A stretch of DNA of 49,040 bases from an uncultured Lachnospiraceae bacterium (GCA_902796425.1 CADBPC010000146.1:1-49040), one strand, 5' to 3'; positions 33,230 to 42,445 are shown, numbered from the stretch's first letter. Program-made: numbers and translations. The notes: generated by a model from the letters alone, not told the origin.

Positions 33230-35020
33230 ATGGAAACAAAAAGGGAAAACCTGCCGCGCCTTGCGGCGCTCTTTATCGGAATCTATCTTATCCTGGTCCT
33301 CCTGTTCTATATGATCACAGGGGAAAATGCGCGCATCGCGGTCCCGGACAACCTGGACCTGTTCCAGCCGCAGTTTCAGATGCTGAAGGAGAACGGCCTC
33401 TTTTTTGCCTCCGGGGCAGAGGTCCCCTTCCTGCACGGCGTTACAAGAGATGACCTGCCCTCACAGTTCTGGCTCCCGTCTCTCCTTTACATGGTCCTGC
33501 CGCCCTTTGCCGCATACGTGGCAAACTATATCCTGAAGGTTGTCATCGGCACCGTCTCCTTTGTCCTTCTGGCAAAAGAACTTCGGGCGCAGCAGGCGGG
33601 CGGCGTCGCAGATACCATCATCCTGCTTTGCGGCTTTTGCTACGGGCTCGTGAATTTTTTCCCGACCTTCGGCATCTGCTTTTCATCGATTCCGCTGATC
33701 CTCTATCTCCTGATCCGCCTTGAAAAGGAAGAGAGCGGGCGGGGAACCCTGAAGTGGTACCTGCTGGTTTTCTGCTATCCGCTGATTTCCTATTTTTCCT
33801 ATTTCGGACTGTTTATCCTCGCCTACATGGCAGTTTACTGGCTGGGAGAGCTGGTTATTAAAAGGCGCTTTGACAGGCGGCTGTTTATCGCGATTATCGT
33901 ACTTTCCGCCGGCTTTATCCTGTTCGAGTACAGGCTGTTTGCCTCCATGCTGCTCTCGGATACCGTAACGATCCGCTCTGTCGCGGATATGGGCGACCTC
34001 AGCGCGGCGCAGGTTGTCAGCTCGGCGTGGTTTGCCTTTAAAGAGGGCGGCATGCACGAGAGCGGCCTCCAGCAAAAGCTGGTGATGCCGGTCTGCCTTA
34101 TCTGGTTTGTCCTGCAGAATGTCCGTTACCTGAAAACGCGGGATCTTCGCGGCGCGGCGGGCGATATCTTCAACCGGATCATGGCGCTTCTTGTTTTTAA
34201 CAGCGCTATATACGGCCTGTATTACAGCAAGGCCTTCCGGGGCCTTGTCGAAAAGCTTGTCCCCCCGCTGACCGGCTGGCAGTTCGGGAGAACCTCCTTT
34301 TTCAACGCTTTCCTCTGGTACGGCGCCTTCTGCATCGTGCTGATAAGGATCGCGCGGTATGCACGCAGGGAATCCCTTTCGCGGCTTCTTACCGCACTGG
34401 TCTGCCTCGCGCCGCTTGCGGCTGCCGCAGTTATACTTCTTTCCGATACGACGTATAATGATCTGTATCACACTGCGCATGCACAGGCAAATCAGCTGCT
34501 GCGCGGCAAAGCCGAGGAGTCTCTCACCTACCGTGAGTTCTACTCGGAAAAGCTTTTTGAAAAGGCAAAACAGGACATCGGCTACGGCGGCGAGTGGTCC
34601 GCCGCCTACGGCTTCTATCCAGCGATCCTCGAGTACGACGGCATCGCGACCATTGACGGGTATCTCGGGTTCTATCCGCTGGAATATAAGGAAAAGTTCC
34701 GGAGGGCGATTGCCCCCGCACTGGAAAAGAACGAAGGGTCTGCGGCGTATTTTGACTCCTGGGGCGCGAGATGCTATCTCTATTCCGGGGTCAGCCCGAT
34801 CATCGTGGAGCCGGTCCGCACCTATGCGCACGAAAATGAGGAGATTGACATCGACCCGGCGGCCCTGCGTGAACTGGACTGCAGATATATTTTCTCCAGG
34901 ATCTGCCTGACCAACGCGGAGGAAAAGGACCTTACCCTCCGCGGGACGTACACGGACGAAGAATCCCCGTATATACTCTATGTATATGAGCTTGACGGGG
35001 CGGGGCAGCAGGTAAAGTGA
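33230..35020 (+). CDS. polytopic membrane protein (DUF6044/YkoS-like), possible sugar transferase
   Basis: A 596-aa membrane protein with roughly ten to twelve helices in the first 410 residues and a ~180-residue soluble extracytoplasmic C-terminal domain. Near the N-terminus, after the first helix, VPDNLDLFQPQFQMLKENG (about 40-58) resembles the first external loop of GT-C-like envelope proteins and of the DUF6044 family as I recall it. With a polyprenol-sugar synthase immediately upstream, a role as the outer-face glycosyltransferase that uses the lipid-linked sugar is reasonable inference. No Shine-Dalgarno precedes the ATG; it is probably coupled to the upstream gene. Confidence 0.6.
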   Translation: METKRENLPRLAALFIGIYLILVLLFYMITGENARIAVPDNLDLFQPQFQMLKENGLFFASGAEVPFLHGVTRDDLPSQFWLPSLLYMVLPPFAAYVANYILKVVIGTVSFVLLAKELRAQQAGGVADTIILLCGFCYGLVNFFPTFGICFSSIPLILYLLIRLEKEESGRGTLKWYLLVFCYPLISYFSYFGLFILAYMAVYWLGELVIKRRFDRRLFIAIIVLSAGFILFEYRLFASMLLSDTVTIRSVADMGDLSAAQVVSSAWFAFKEGGMHESGLQQKLVMPVCLIWFVLQNVRYLKTRDLRGAAGDIFNRIMALLVFNSAIYGLYYSKAFRGLVEKLVPPLTGWQFGRTSFFNAFLWYGAFCIVLIRIARYARRESLSRLLTALVCLAPLAAAAVILLSDTTYNDLYHTAHAQANQLLRGKAEESLTYREFYSEKLFEKAKQDIGYGGEWSAAYGFYPAILEYDGIATIDGYLGFYPLEYKEKFRRAIAPALEKNEGSAAYFDSWGARCYLYSGVSPIIVEPVRTYAHENEEIDIDPAALRELDCRYIFSRICLTNAEEKDLTLRGTYTDEESPYILYVYELDGAGQQVK

Positions 35021-35077
35021 TGCAGCAGAGCGGCGGATGAACCGCCTCTGCCTTTTGATGATAAACAGGAGTGTGGC

Positions 35078-36214
35078 TTGAGCGCACTGATTAAACTTGC
35101 GGTATTTTTCATATGGGCGGGACTTGTGCCCGCTGCGATGGGGCTTTTGCCGTCCATGCTGCTTGGGCGGGACAAGAGAAGCCCCGCGCTTGTCATTGTC
35201 ATGGGATTTCTGTCCTCGTTCTCTGTCTTCGAGCTGCTGGGCGCGGCGGTGATGATGACAACGTACGATGCCGACCTCTACCTTTTAGTGAAGATTTACA
35301 GCGCTGTCAGCATCCTCTGGATCCTCGCCGGCGCCGCGCTGTATATCGTTGAAACGAAGCGGACGGGGAGAGGAGTGCGCATGTCCGCGCACGCCGTAAG
35401 CCCCCTGTGGGCGGTATTTGCCGTAATTCTTCTCCTTCAGCTTTACATGCTCTACTCGCGGATGTCGTTTGACGGCGACGACGCCTACTACGTCGCCCAG
35501 TCCGTGCAGGCCTGGCAGAAGGGAACCATGTATAAGAACAACGCCTACACGGGAGTCCCCGCGCCGGTCGACTGGCGCCACGCCCTGGCCATGATTCCCA
35601 TGTGGATCGCTGCCGTGAGCACCCTTTGCGGGACGCACCCCGCGATTGTGACTCACAGCATGATTCCGCTGGTTTTCCTTCCTCTGACCGACATCGCCTT
35701 TTACGAGCTGGCGTCCTGCCTGCTCAAGGACGACGCGGACAGGAAAAACAAGCTTCCCGCCTTTCTCTGCGTCCTTTCGGTGCTCCAGCTCTTCGGCAAC
35801 ACGTCGATTTATACGCCGGAGACCTTCCTGATGATGAGGACCTGGCAGGGGAAATCGGTCTTTGTCAATTTCCTGGTGCCGGCGGTCCTTGCGACACTCC
35901 TGAAGATGGCAGGAGCCTTTGCGGACGAACAGACCTCCCGGCGCGAAAAGGCTTTCTTCTGGCTGCGGGTTATTCTGATCAACATCGCTTCCTGCTTCTG
36001 CACAATGCTGGCGCCGGTCCTGTCGGCCCTGCTGCTGATGACGGGCAGTATTTTCATCACGATTTACTGCGCGGGAAAGATGAAAAAACCGCTGCGGGTT
36101 TTCGGGGGGATGCTTCTTTGCTGCCTCCCGAGCGCGGTCTTCATGGTTGTTTTATTTGCCCTGATCCATCCGGAATATATCTGGTACTACCTGCAGGGCG
36201 GACGTGGTTATTGA
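35078..36214 (+). CDS. polytopic membrane protein (GT-C/DUF6077-like), N-terminal part
   Basis: A 378-aa protein with nine or ten hydrophobic helices. The TTG start at 35078 has AACAGGAG just upstream. The loop MSFDGDDAYYVAQSVQAWQKG (about residues 129-149) resembles the Asp-containing first loop of GT-C glycosyltransferases. It ends abruptly after a helix, and the next gene starts 2 bp later with more helices and a soluble tail. The two may be halves of what is one protein elsewhere (DUF6077-like by memory). Function not established. Confidence 0.55.
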   Translation: MSALIKLAVFFIWAGLVPAAMGLLPSMLLGRDKRSPALVIVMGFLSSFSVFELLGAAVMMTTYDADLYLLVKIYSAVSILWILAGAALYIVETKRTGRGVRMSAHAVSPLWAVFAVILLLQLYMLYSRMSFDGDDAYYVAQSVQAWQKGTMYKNNAYTGVPAPVDWRHALAMIPMWIAAVSTLCGTHPAIVTHSMIPLVFLPLTDIAFYELASCLLKDDADRKNKLPAFLCVLSVLQLFGNTSIYTPETFLMMRTWQGKSVFVNFLVPAVLATLLKMAGAFADEQTSRREKAFFWLRVILINIASCFCTMLAPVLSALLLMTGSIFITIYCAGKMKKPLRVFGGMLLCCLPSAVFMVVLFALIHPEYIWYYLQGGRGY

Positions 36215-36215
36215 A

Positions 36216-37079
36216 ATGAGCGAGATTTTTTCCATCCTGACAGGCTACTGCGGAAACGGCGTGCTGCCACTCCTGTATGCGGCAGCCCTTGTTTACCTGC
36301 TTGTCACTGAGAAAAACAAAATAAACCGGCTGCTTTTCCTGTACATGCCGCTGGTGTTCCTGTGCCTTTTCCTGCTGCCGCCCTTCTATGCGGTATATTC
36401 GAAAATCGAGGGGGCCGACACCTATTATCGCCTGCTGTGGATGATCCCCATGAACGCGACGATTGCTTACTGCGCCGTGAAGTTGGCGGAGCGCCTGCCC
36501 GGGCGAGGAAAGGCACAGGCAGTGTCTGCAGAGGATGCGCACGGCGGGACTGAGCTTCCTGCAAAGGCAGGGGCGTCCGGCAATGTCAGGACTGCGGTCT
36601 GCTGCGCCGCTACATGCGCGCTTATCATCCTGTGCGGCAGCTTCGTCTATTCGGAGGACAATGTCAATATCCGCCGGGCGGACAACCGCCTTCACCTTCC
36701 GCAGATGGTCATGAACATCTGTGACATCATCATGAACGATACGGGCGGAGAGGTCACGATGGCGGCCATGCCCGTGGGACTCACCCAGTTCGTCCGACAG
36801 TACGACTCCCGCATCCAGATGCCGTACGGCCGCGAGATGCAGATGCCGGTGTACGAGGGCTTCTACCACTCGGTCTACGACGCGATGGAAAATACCGACC
36901 CCATCGATCCGGATAAGCTGGTCGCCGCGATGGATGAGTACGACTGCAATTATGCGGTTCTCGAGGCGGCGAGGGAGATGACGAAGGATCCGGAAAAAAG
37001 CGGCCTTGTCCTGATCGGCAACACCGACGGGTACGATATCTATGTCTGCCCCTCGATTGTCTCCGCCTGGAGAAGATAG
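36216..37079 (+). CDS. polytopic membrane protein, C-terminal companion of preceding gene
   Basis: A 287-aa protein with about four or five helices then a soluble region of about 130 residues after NIRRADNRLHLPQ. The ATG at 36216 lies 2 bp after the stop of the preceding gene (TGAAATG); a GTG at 36204 overlapping that gene is the alternative start. Taken together, the two products (665 residues) have the layout of the 596-aa protein at 33230: many helices then an extracytoplasmic tail ending in an aromatic beta-rich segment. A split or frameshifted gene is a serious possibility. Confidence 0.55.
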   Translation: MSEIFSILTGYCGNGVLPLLYAAALVYLLVTEKNKINRLLFLYMPLVFLCLFLLPPFYAVYSKIEGADTYYRLLWMIPMNATIAYCAVKLAERLPGRGKAQAVSAEDAHGGTELPAKAGASGNVRTAVCCAATCALIILCGSFVYSEDNVNIRRADNRLHLPQMVMNICDIIMNDTGGEVTMAAMPVGLTQFVRQYDSRIQMPYGREMQMPVYEGFYHSVYDAMENTDPIDPDKLVAAMDEYDCNYAVLEAAREMTKDPEKSGLVLIGNTDGYDIYVCPSIVSAWRR

Positions 37080-37085
37080 GATCAA

Positions 37086-37991
37086 ATGGCTTTTACTTTC
37101 GAAATCAAAACCGACCGGCAGGGAAATTCCTATGCCGAAATCACCGGCGCAGGAGTCGAATCTCAGGACCTTACTGTGCCGGAAAATATAGACGGCATCC
37201 CGGTAAAAAGTATCGCCTCGCACGCCTTTGCGGGAGCGGGGGTCAGGCAGATATTTCTTCCAAAGAGCATTGAGACGATCCGCTCCTTTGCCTTTTACGG
37301 GTGTCTTCAGCTGGAAAAGCTCTCCCTTCACAACGGCGCGCAGGATCTTTATGACGGAGTGATCCGTAACTGCCCGTCCCTTTCCCTTATTGAGGTCGTC
37401 TGCGATATTCCCGATAATTATGTGACGATCCGCGAGCTCCTTCGCGACGAGGACAGGGGGCTTCGCTTCCGCCTTCTTTTTCCGGATGGCCGGGAGCTCT
37501 TCCTGACCTTCCCGGAGTACGTCCGCGAGGCGATGGAGGATACGATGGCGCGCGCCATTCATTTTTCCACGGAAGGTGCGGGCGTAGCCTACAGGGAGTG
37601 CGTGGGAAAATACAGGATCGACTACGACGGATATGACCGGCTGACGGGAAGACTTACAGACTACGATTTTGCGGCCACGGTCAGCATCACGCTCGACCGG
37701 CTGATGTATCCCGAAGAGCTGGGAGACAGGGCCGGGGCGCGGTATGAGGAATTCATCTCGCAGAACGCAGAGCACCTCCTTGAACTCCTGATCCGGCAAA
37801 AGGACACGGACAGGATCCGCTTCCTTACGGAAAAAGAGCCAGCACTTCTGGATCATAACGCACTGGAAAAGGGCGCGCAGTGCGCATCGGCTCTGGGACA
37901 GACGCAGATCTGCGCTCTGATTATGGACGCGCTTATGAGAGGCAGCAGGGGGCAGGACAGTGACATGCTCCTTATGCCGGAGGCATGGTGA
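37086..37991 (+). CDS. leucine-rich-repeat (BspA-type) protein
   Basis: A 301-aa protein. Residues about 30-110 contain two to three BspA-like LRR units (IPVKSIASHAFAGAGVRQIFLP; SIETIRSFAFYGCLQLEKL), the rest is an alpha-rich domain I do not recognise, with a possible ankyrin-like stretch near 240-290. No signal peptide, so it is probably cytoplasmic, unlike secreted BspA proteins. It overlaps the next gene by TGATG at the stop, with GGAGG in its last codons, so it is tightly coupled to the metallopeptidase/VWA gene and may be its partner or adaptor (inference). Confidence 0.65.
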   Translation: MAFTFEIKTDRQGNSYAEITGAGVESQDLTVPENIDGIPVKSIASHAFAGAGVRQIFLPKSIETIRSFAFYGCLQLEKLSLHNGAQDLYDGVIRNCPSLSLIEVVCDIPDNYVTIRELLRDEDRGLRFRLLFPDGRELFLTFPEYVREAMEDTMARAIHFSTEGAGVAYRECVGKYRIDYDGYDRLTGRLTDYDFAATVSITLDRLMYPEELGDRAGARYEEFISQNAEHLLELLIRQKDTDRIRFLTEKEPALLDHNALEKGAQCASALGQTQICALIMDALMRGSRGQDSDMLLMPEAW

Positions 37992-39538
37992 TGGACAAAG
38001 GAGCGCAGTTAAATAAAGGCAATCAGCACAGGCTCCTTCTGGAAGAGACCGGCCGCAGAATCCTCGACGCGGTCCGTACGCAGCTTTACCTTGGCATGCC
38101 GTTTATGGGACAGGCCCTGGGGAGCCTCGGTTTTGTGATGGACCTTTCGACGACTCACGTCGGGACGGACGCCGTCAATATCCTCTTTAATCCGCATTAC
38201 CTGATGCAGACCTATCTGGAGTTTCCCTTTCAGTTAAACCGCGTATACATGCACCTTCTGATGCACTGCCTCTTCCGACACATGTTCGCCGCGGAGGGCT
38301 GCAGGGACGCGGAGCTCTGGGATCTTTGCTGCGATATCGCGGCGGAGTCGGTCGTGGACTCGATTGAGAGCGACGCGGTCGCAAGGACCGTCACCGACAG
38401 GCGGGCCGAAATCTACCGGGAACTGCAGGAAGAGGTTAAAGTCCTGACCGCACCCCGCCTGTACAGATATTTCACCTCCCGCCCGAGAGACTACGTAAAG
38501 GAAGAACTCCTTCAGAAGGAATTCTACATGGACGACCACTCCTTCTGGGAAAGGCTCAGGGAGACCCCGCCAGTACCGGCGCCGTCATCCGGACGCGCGG
38601 GAGGAGAAGGCGGCAGCAGGGAAAAACCGCAGGAAAACAGCGGCGACCGGGAGAATCCGCAGGAGAACGACGGCGGACGCGAAAATCCGCAGGGCGACGG
38701 CGGGAATCAGGAGAGCCCGCGGGAAAACAGCGGGGAAGAAAAGAACGCGCAGGAGCCTGCGCAGATCCAGAAGAACCCTGCAGAGGACCTCGCGTATATG
38801 AGCCGCGAGCAGGCAGAAAAGCTGGATAAAGACTGGGAGAAGAATGCCCGGAAGGTGCGGGCAGCCCTGGAGGGTGAGGAGAAGAAGGCCGGGAAAGAAA
38901 GAGGCCATCTTGACCGGATCCTCAGGTATGAGCTGAGGCAGGGCGCGGACTACCGCAAGTGGCTCTCGAAGTTCAAGGTCCTTCGGGAAGAAGCCGGCAT
39001 CGACATGGACAGCTTTGACTACGGCTTCTATAATTTCGGGATGCAGATGTACGGCAACATGCCCCTCATTGAGGAGAACGAGTTTCGCGAGGCCAGGAAA
39101 ATCGAGGAGCTTGTCATCGCGATCGATACCTCCGCATCCTGCCAGGACAGGCTCGTGCGCGAATTCCTGAACGATACCGCGACGATCCTTCTGACAGGGG
39201 ATCATTTCTTCAGCCGTGTCTGTATCCACGTGATCCTCTGTGACGACCAGGTGCAGGGAGATACGCTGATCACGGATGTGGAGCAGATGCGCCGCTTTGC
39301 GGACGGCTTTAACCTGCGGGGCGGCTACGGGACCGACTTCCGCCCGGTCTTCAGATACGTGGAGGAGCTTCAGGCCAGGGGCGAGCTGAAGAACCTGAAG
39401 GGTCTCCTGTATTTTACAGACGGCTACGGGATTTACCCCAAAAAGCCGACACCCTATGACACCGCATTTGTTTTCCGCTCAGAGGACGATTTCTCCGATG
39501 CGGAGGTGCCGGTCTGGGCGGCAAAGCTGTATTTATAG
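37991..39538 (+). CDS. VWA-like protein with metallopeptidase-like N-terminus (DUF2201 type)
   Basis: A 515-aa cytoplasmic protein. The N-terminal domain (about 15-190) contains His88-x3-His92 plus His97, as in the putative metallopeptidase domain of this family. A hydrophilic low-complexity linker (about 196-262) with four 10-residue repeats follows, then a helical part and a C-terminal von Willebrand A-like domain with MIDAS Asp-Thr-Ser-Ala-Ser (379-383). Start 37991 was chosen because GGAGG lies 7 nt upstream and it forms the TGATG overlap. Followed by a MoxR ATPase, the usual partner of such VWA proteins in chaperone-like systems (family knowledge). Confidence 0.8.
   Translation: MDKGAQLNKGNQHRLLLEETGRRILDAVRTQLYLGMPFMGQALGSLGFVMDLSTTHVGTDAVNILFNPHYLMQTYLEFPFQLNRVYMHLLMHCLFRHMFAAEGCRDAELWDLCCDIAAESVVDSIESDAVARTVTDRRAEIYRELQEEVKVLTAPRLYRYFTSRPRDYVKEELLQKEFYMDDHSFWERLRETPPVPAPSSGRAGGEGGSREKPQENSGDRENPQENDGGRENPQGDGGNQESPRENSGEEKNAQEPAQIQKNPAEDLAYMSREQAEKLDKDWEKNARKVRAALEGEEKKAGKERGHLDRILRYELRQGADYRKWLSKFKVLREEAGIDMDSFDYGFYNFGMQMYGNMPLIEENEFREARKIEELVIAIDTSASCQDRLVREFLNDTATILLTGDHFFSRVCIHVILCDDQVQGDTLITDVEQMRRFADGFNLRGGYGTDFRPVFRYVEELQARGELKNLKGLLYFTDGYGIYPKKPTPYDTAFVFRSEDDFSDAEVPVWAAKLYL
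38621..38740 (+). repeat. four 30-bp tandem repeats encoding a linker in the VWA gene
   Basis: Residues 211-250 of the VWA protein are four 10-residue units of consensus E-N-P-Q-E-N-x-G-x-R. The DNA period is 30 bp, so copy-number change keeps the frame. It lies in the linker between the metallopeptidase-like and VWA parts. Confidence 0.75.
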
Positions 39539-39569
39539 AAACGAACAAAGAATAAGACAGGATATAAAT

Positions 39570-41117
39570 ATGAACATCAGGCAGGCAAAACAGGAACTGA
39601 TCAACACAGTAAAGGCATATACGGCAAAGGATGAGACGGGAGCGTATCTGATTCCGCCCGAAAAGCAAAGGCCGCTCCTTCTGATCGGGCCTCCCGGAAT
39701 CGGCAAAACTGCGATTGCGTGGCAGGCTGCGCAGGAGTGCGGAATCGGCCTCGTATCGTACACCATAACGCACCACACAAGACAGAGCACCATTGGCCTG
39801 CCCTTTATTTCCGACAAGGTTTACGGCGGGACTCCCTACAAGATCACGGAATATACGATGAGTGAGATCATCGCCTCGGTCTACGACATGATCGAAAAGA
39901 CAGGCGTGAAGGAGGGAATTCTTTTCCTCGATGAGATCAACTGCGTCTCGGAGACACTCGCACCCACCATGCTCCAGTTCCTGCAGTACAAAACCTTCGG
40001 AACCCATCACCTGCCGGACGGCTTTATCATTGTGACGGCGGGCAATCCCCCGCAGTACAACAAATCCGTCAGGGACTTCGATATCGTAACTCTCGACCGC
40101 GTCCGGAAGCTGGAGATTGAGGAAGATTTCGACGCCTTTAAGGAATATGCGTCCGCAAACAGTATCCACGGCTCTGTCATGGCGTACCTCACGCTTCGAA
40201 GGGACAATTTCTACTCCGTTCGCACGGACGTCGAGGACCGCTATTTTGTCACTGCCCGCGGCTGGGAGGACCTCTCGCATCTGATCCGTGTCTACGAAAA
40301 GCAGCAGATCCCGGTGACGAAAACTGTCGCCGGCCAGTACCTGCAGGATCCCGTGATCGCGGAAGATTTCGCCTCCTACTACGCACTGTACAACAAATAT
40401 AAGAACATCTACCGGGTGGAGGATATTCTGGACGGGAAGGTCAGCGAGAGAGCGCTTGAGGTCAGGAACGCGCCTTTCGACGAGAAGCTGAGCCTCATCC
40501 TGCTCCTTAGCGATGCGCTGCAGCAGATTTTCCGCGGCCTGTCCCAGGAAAAGGCGGAGCAGACAATGCTTCTTTCCATCCTTTCGGACCTGCGCGCGCA
40601 CTTAAAGAGCGGCGCGGAGCCCTCAGCCGCAGGCTATATCCGGGGCGAGAAGAACCGGATTGAAGAGACCTTAAGGAGCGAAGAGAAGGGACGGCTCCTG
40701 ACAGAAGAGAAAAAGAGGAGCCTGAGAGGCGTCATCCTCGCCATTGAAGAGCTGGAGAACAGACTCCTTGATGAATCGGAAAACCGGCCGGCAGGTGAAG
40801 CGGCAGCAGGCATGCGCGCAGCTGACCCCGCCAAAGACTTTGCCGACGCGTCCGCATGGTTTGCCGCAAGAGAGAACAGCCGCCAGGAGGAAATCCGATC
40901 CGCGGACGCGAAACTGACAAGCGCCTTTGCCTTCCTCGCAAGAGCCTTCGGAGAAGGGCAGGAGATGGTGATCTTCCTCTCCGAGCTCTCGGCCGGAAAG
41001 TGGAGCATGGAATTCCTCACTGCACACCCAAACGAGGCTTACTACCGCTATAACAAACTCCTGCTTCTTCAGGAAAGAAGACAGGAGCTTGTACAGGACA
41101 TTCTTGAATTGATGTGA
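39570..41117 (+). CDS. MoxR-family AAA+ ATPase
   Basis: A 515-aa cytoplasmic AAA+ protein. Walker A is GPPGIGKT (40-47), Walker B is LFLDEIN (118-124), sensor 1 is TAGNPP (156-161), and a DRVRKLEI segment (177-184) corresponds to the MoxR DRF region. A long helical C-terminal half (about 280-515) is an extension beyond the core. The chosen ATG follows AGGAT; an upstream in-frame start at 39456 lies within the VWA gene and is unlikely. MoxR ATPases act with VWA proteins to remodel or metallate targets (as in RavA-ViaA); here the targets may be envelope enzymes of the cluster. Confidence 0.85.
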   Translation: MNIRQAKQELINTVKAYTAKDETGAYLIPPEKQRPLLLIGPPGIGKTAIAWQAAQECGIGLVSYTITHHTRQSTIGLPFISDKVYGGTPYKITEYTMSEIIASVYDMIEKTGVKEGILFLDEINCVSETLAPTMLQFLQYKTFGTHHLPDGFIIVTAGNPPQYNKSVRDFDIVTLDRVRKLEIEEDFDAFKEYASANSIHGSVMAYLTLRRDNFYSVRTDVEDRYFVTARGWEDLSHLIRVYEKQQIPVTKTVAGQYLQDPVIAEDFASYYALYNKYKNIYRVEDILDGKVSERALEVRNAPFDEKLSLILLLSDALQQIFRGLSQEKAEQTMLLSILSDLRAHLKSGAEPSAAGYIRGEKNRIEETLRSEEKGRLLTEEKKRSLRGVILAIEELENRLLDESENRPAGEAAAGMRAADPAKDFADASAWFAARENSRQEEIRSADAKLTSAFAFLARAFGEGQEMVIFLSELSAGKWSMEFLTAHPNEAYYRYNKLLLLQERRQELVQDILELM

Positions 41118-41154
41118 TGAGATTCGGTACGGATTTTCGACAAGTATATGACAA

Positions 41155-41206
41155 ATCCCCTTCCGTAAAATGATGCAGTGTCAGATCATGGAAGGGGATA
41201 TTTTTC
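41155..41206. terminator. bidirectional terminator between moxR-like gene and SGNH gene
   Basis: ATCCCCTTCC (41155-41164) pairs perfectly with GGAAGGGGAT (41190-41199), and ATGAT/ATCAT (41170-41174, 41185-41189) extends the stem inside. TTTTT (41201-41205) follows on the plus strand. It separates two convergent genes and overlaps the stop of the minus-strand one. Confidence 0.85.
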
Positions 41207-42425
41207 ACTTCACTGCCATACTTGAGGCGTCGTACTCGGCGTAATTGTCCAGTATCGCCTTGTAGACGAAGTGGTCGGCAATCTTCTCCCGGCCTTTTTC
41301 GTTGATGTGCATGCCCTCGGACAGGTATTCGCCGAAGTTGTTCTCGTTGATGGAGCCGTAGTAATTGTCCAGGAAGGAGACGCTGCAGGATCCGGTAATA
41401 TCAAAGGCCCACTGCCAGTACTGGATGAGCGTTCCGTTTCCAAGGTCTGTCGTGCGTCCGCTCTTGCCGCCGTCCAGCTCCGAATAGGTCGGGGACATGA
41501 AGATGATGCGGATGTGCGGGTAGGCCTCCTGGATCAGCTCGAGGCCGTTTTTGAGGGAGCCGACATAGGTCGTCAGTTCGTCGCGGTAGCCCTCGTTGAC
41601 GATCGGCATTTCGTTGATGTAATCGGTGCTGTCATACATCAGGGCGATCATGTCGATTTTGTTAAAGTCCGTATTCTTGAGGGCTTCGATCGCGGCGCTG
41701 TAGCGTTCATCGTCCATATGGAAGGCCGCGACGTTGTCCATAGCGTCAAAGTTCCCGATGCTGATGCAGTACGCCACATAGAAGAAATTGAAGATGTCGT
41801 CCATTCCTTCCTGATCAGACGGATCGTACTCGGGATTCCTGCAGGTGATCTGCGAATCCGGGAAGGCGCCGTTGATGACGTTTGCCTTGCCGAGCTTTCC
41901 GATCTTTGCGGCAAGGCCTGCTTCTCCTCTTTCATCGGAGAAGGGGTTTCCGCCCAGGCACAGGATGTTCAGCTCGCCGTCGTCGGGGTGTCCCGCAAGC
42001 TTTGAATCGGTGAGCTTTATCATCATGTCATTGACCTCAATATCGTAGCGTGTCGTCTGCGCGTCGGGATCAATATCGCTGACGGTTCCCCTGTTCCACA
42101 GAAGAAGTCGCCAGATGGCGAACGCGAGGATGATAAGGATCAGAGCGATGATGGACAGATGGATGACAATGGGAGAAATCCGCCTTCCGCCGCCCAGGTC
42201 ATCCTCCGGATCGTAATCGGGATCGTCATATTCGCGATCATCATATACGCGATCGTCCTCGTCGGAGTAATCTCGGCCGGCGGCGTAATCATCCCACCCG
42301 TCCTCTTCGAAATCATATTCATAATCCGGATCGTTATCGGGTCTGTAATCCGGATCGTAATCCGGATTGCGGTCCGGATTACGTTTTGTCTGCCTTGTGT
42401 ATTTTTGAGGTTTTCTTTCAGTCAT
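41205..42425 (-). CDS. membrane-anchored SGNH-like protein with Asp/Tyr-rich cytoplasmic tail
   Basis: A 406-aa protein. Residues 1-82 are strikingly acidic, built of DPDY, NPDY and YDD-type repeats. Residues 84-108 form one membrane helix, and the remainder is an extracytoplasmic SGNH-like domain. The block I motif is Leu-Gly-Gly-Asn-Pro-Phe (157-162) instead of GDS, so the usual nucleophile is not in place, although FSDERG follows. The terminal block keeps a His (SEGMHINEKG). It may be a non-catalytic glycan-binding or a variant acyl-modifying protein. It lies downstream of the GH3 gene on the same strand and resembles the SGNH protein at 21202 in layout. Confidence 0.65.
   Translation of the reverse strand: MTERKPQKYTRQTKRNPDRNPDYDPDYRPDNDPDYEYDFEEDGWDDYAAGRDYSDEDDRVYDDREYDDPDYDPEDDLGGGRRISPIVIHLSIIALILIILAFAIWRLLLWNRGTVSDIDPDAQTTRYDIEVNDMMIKLTDSKLAGHPDDGELNILCLGGNPFSDERGEAGLAAKIGKLGKANVINGAFPDSQITCRNPEYDPSDQEGMDDIFNFFYVAYCISIGNFDAMDNVAAFHMDDERYSAAIEALKNTDFNKIDMIALMYDSTDYINEMPIVNEGYRDELTTYVGSLKNGLELIQEAYPHIRIIFMSPTYSELDGGKSGRTTDLGNGTLIQYWQWAFDITGSCSVSFLDNYYGSINENNFGEYLSEGMHINEKGREKIADHFVYKAILDNYAEYDASSMAVK
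42193..42385 (-). repeat. Asp/Tyr codon repeats in the SGNH-like gene
   Basis: The DNA coding for the acidic tail is a series of degenerate 6-12-bp units (ATCCGGATCGTAAT-like on the plus strand), most regular at 42315-42375, where RNPD/DPDY units repeat. Typical slippage-prone sequence. Confidence 0.6.
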
Positions 42426-42445
42426 TTTCTTTCGCTTCTGAATGT

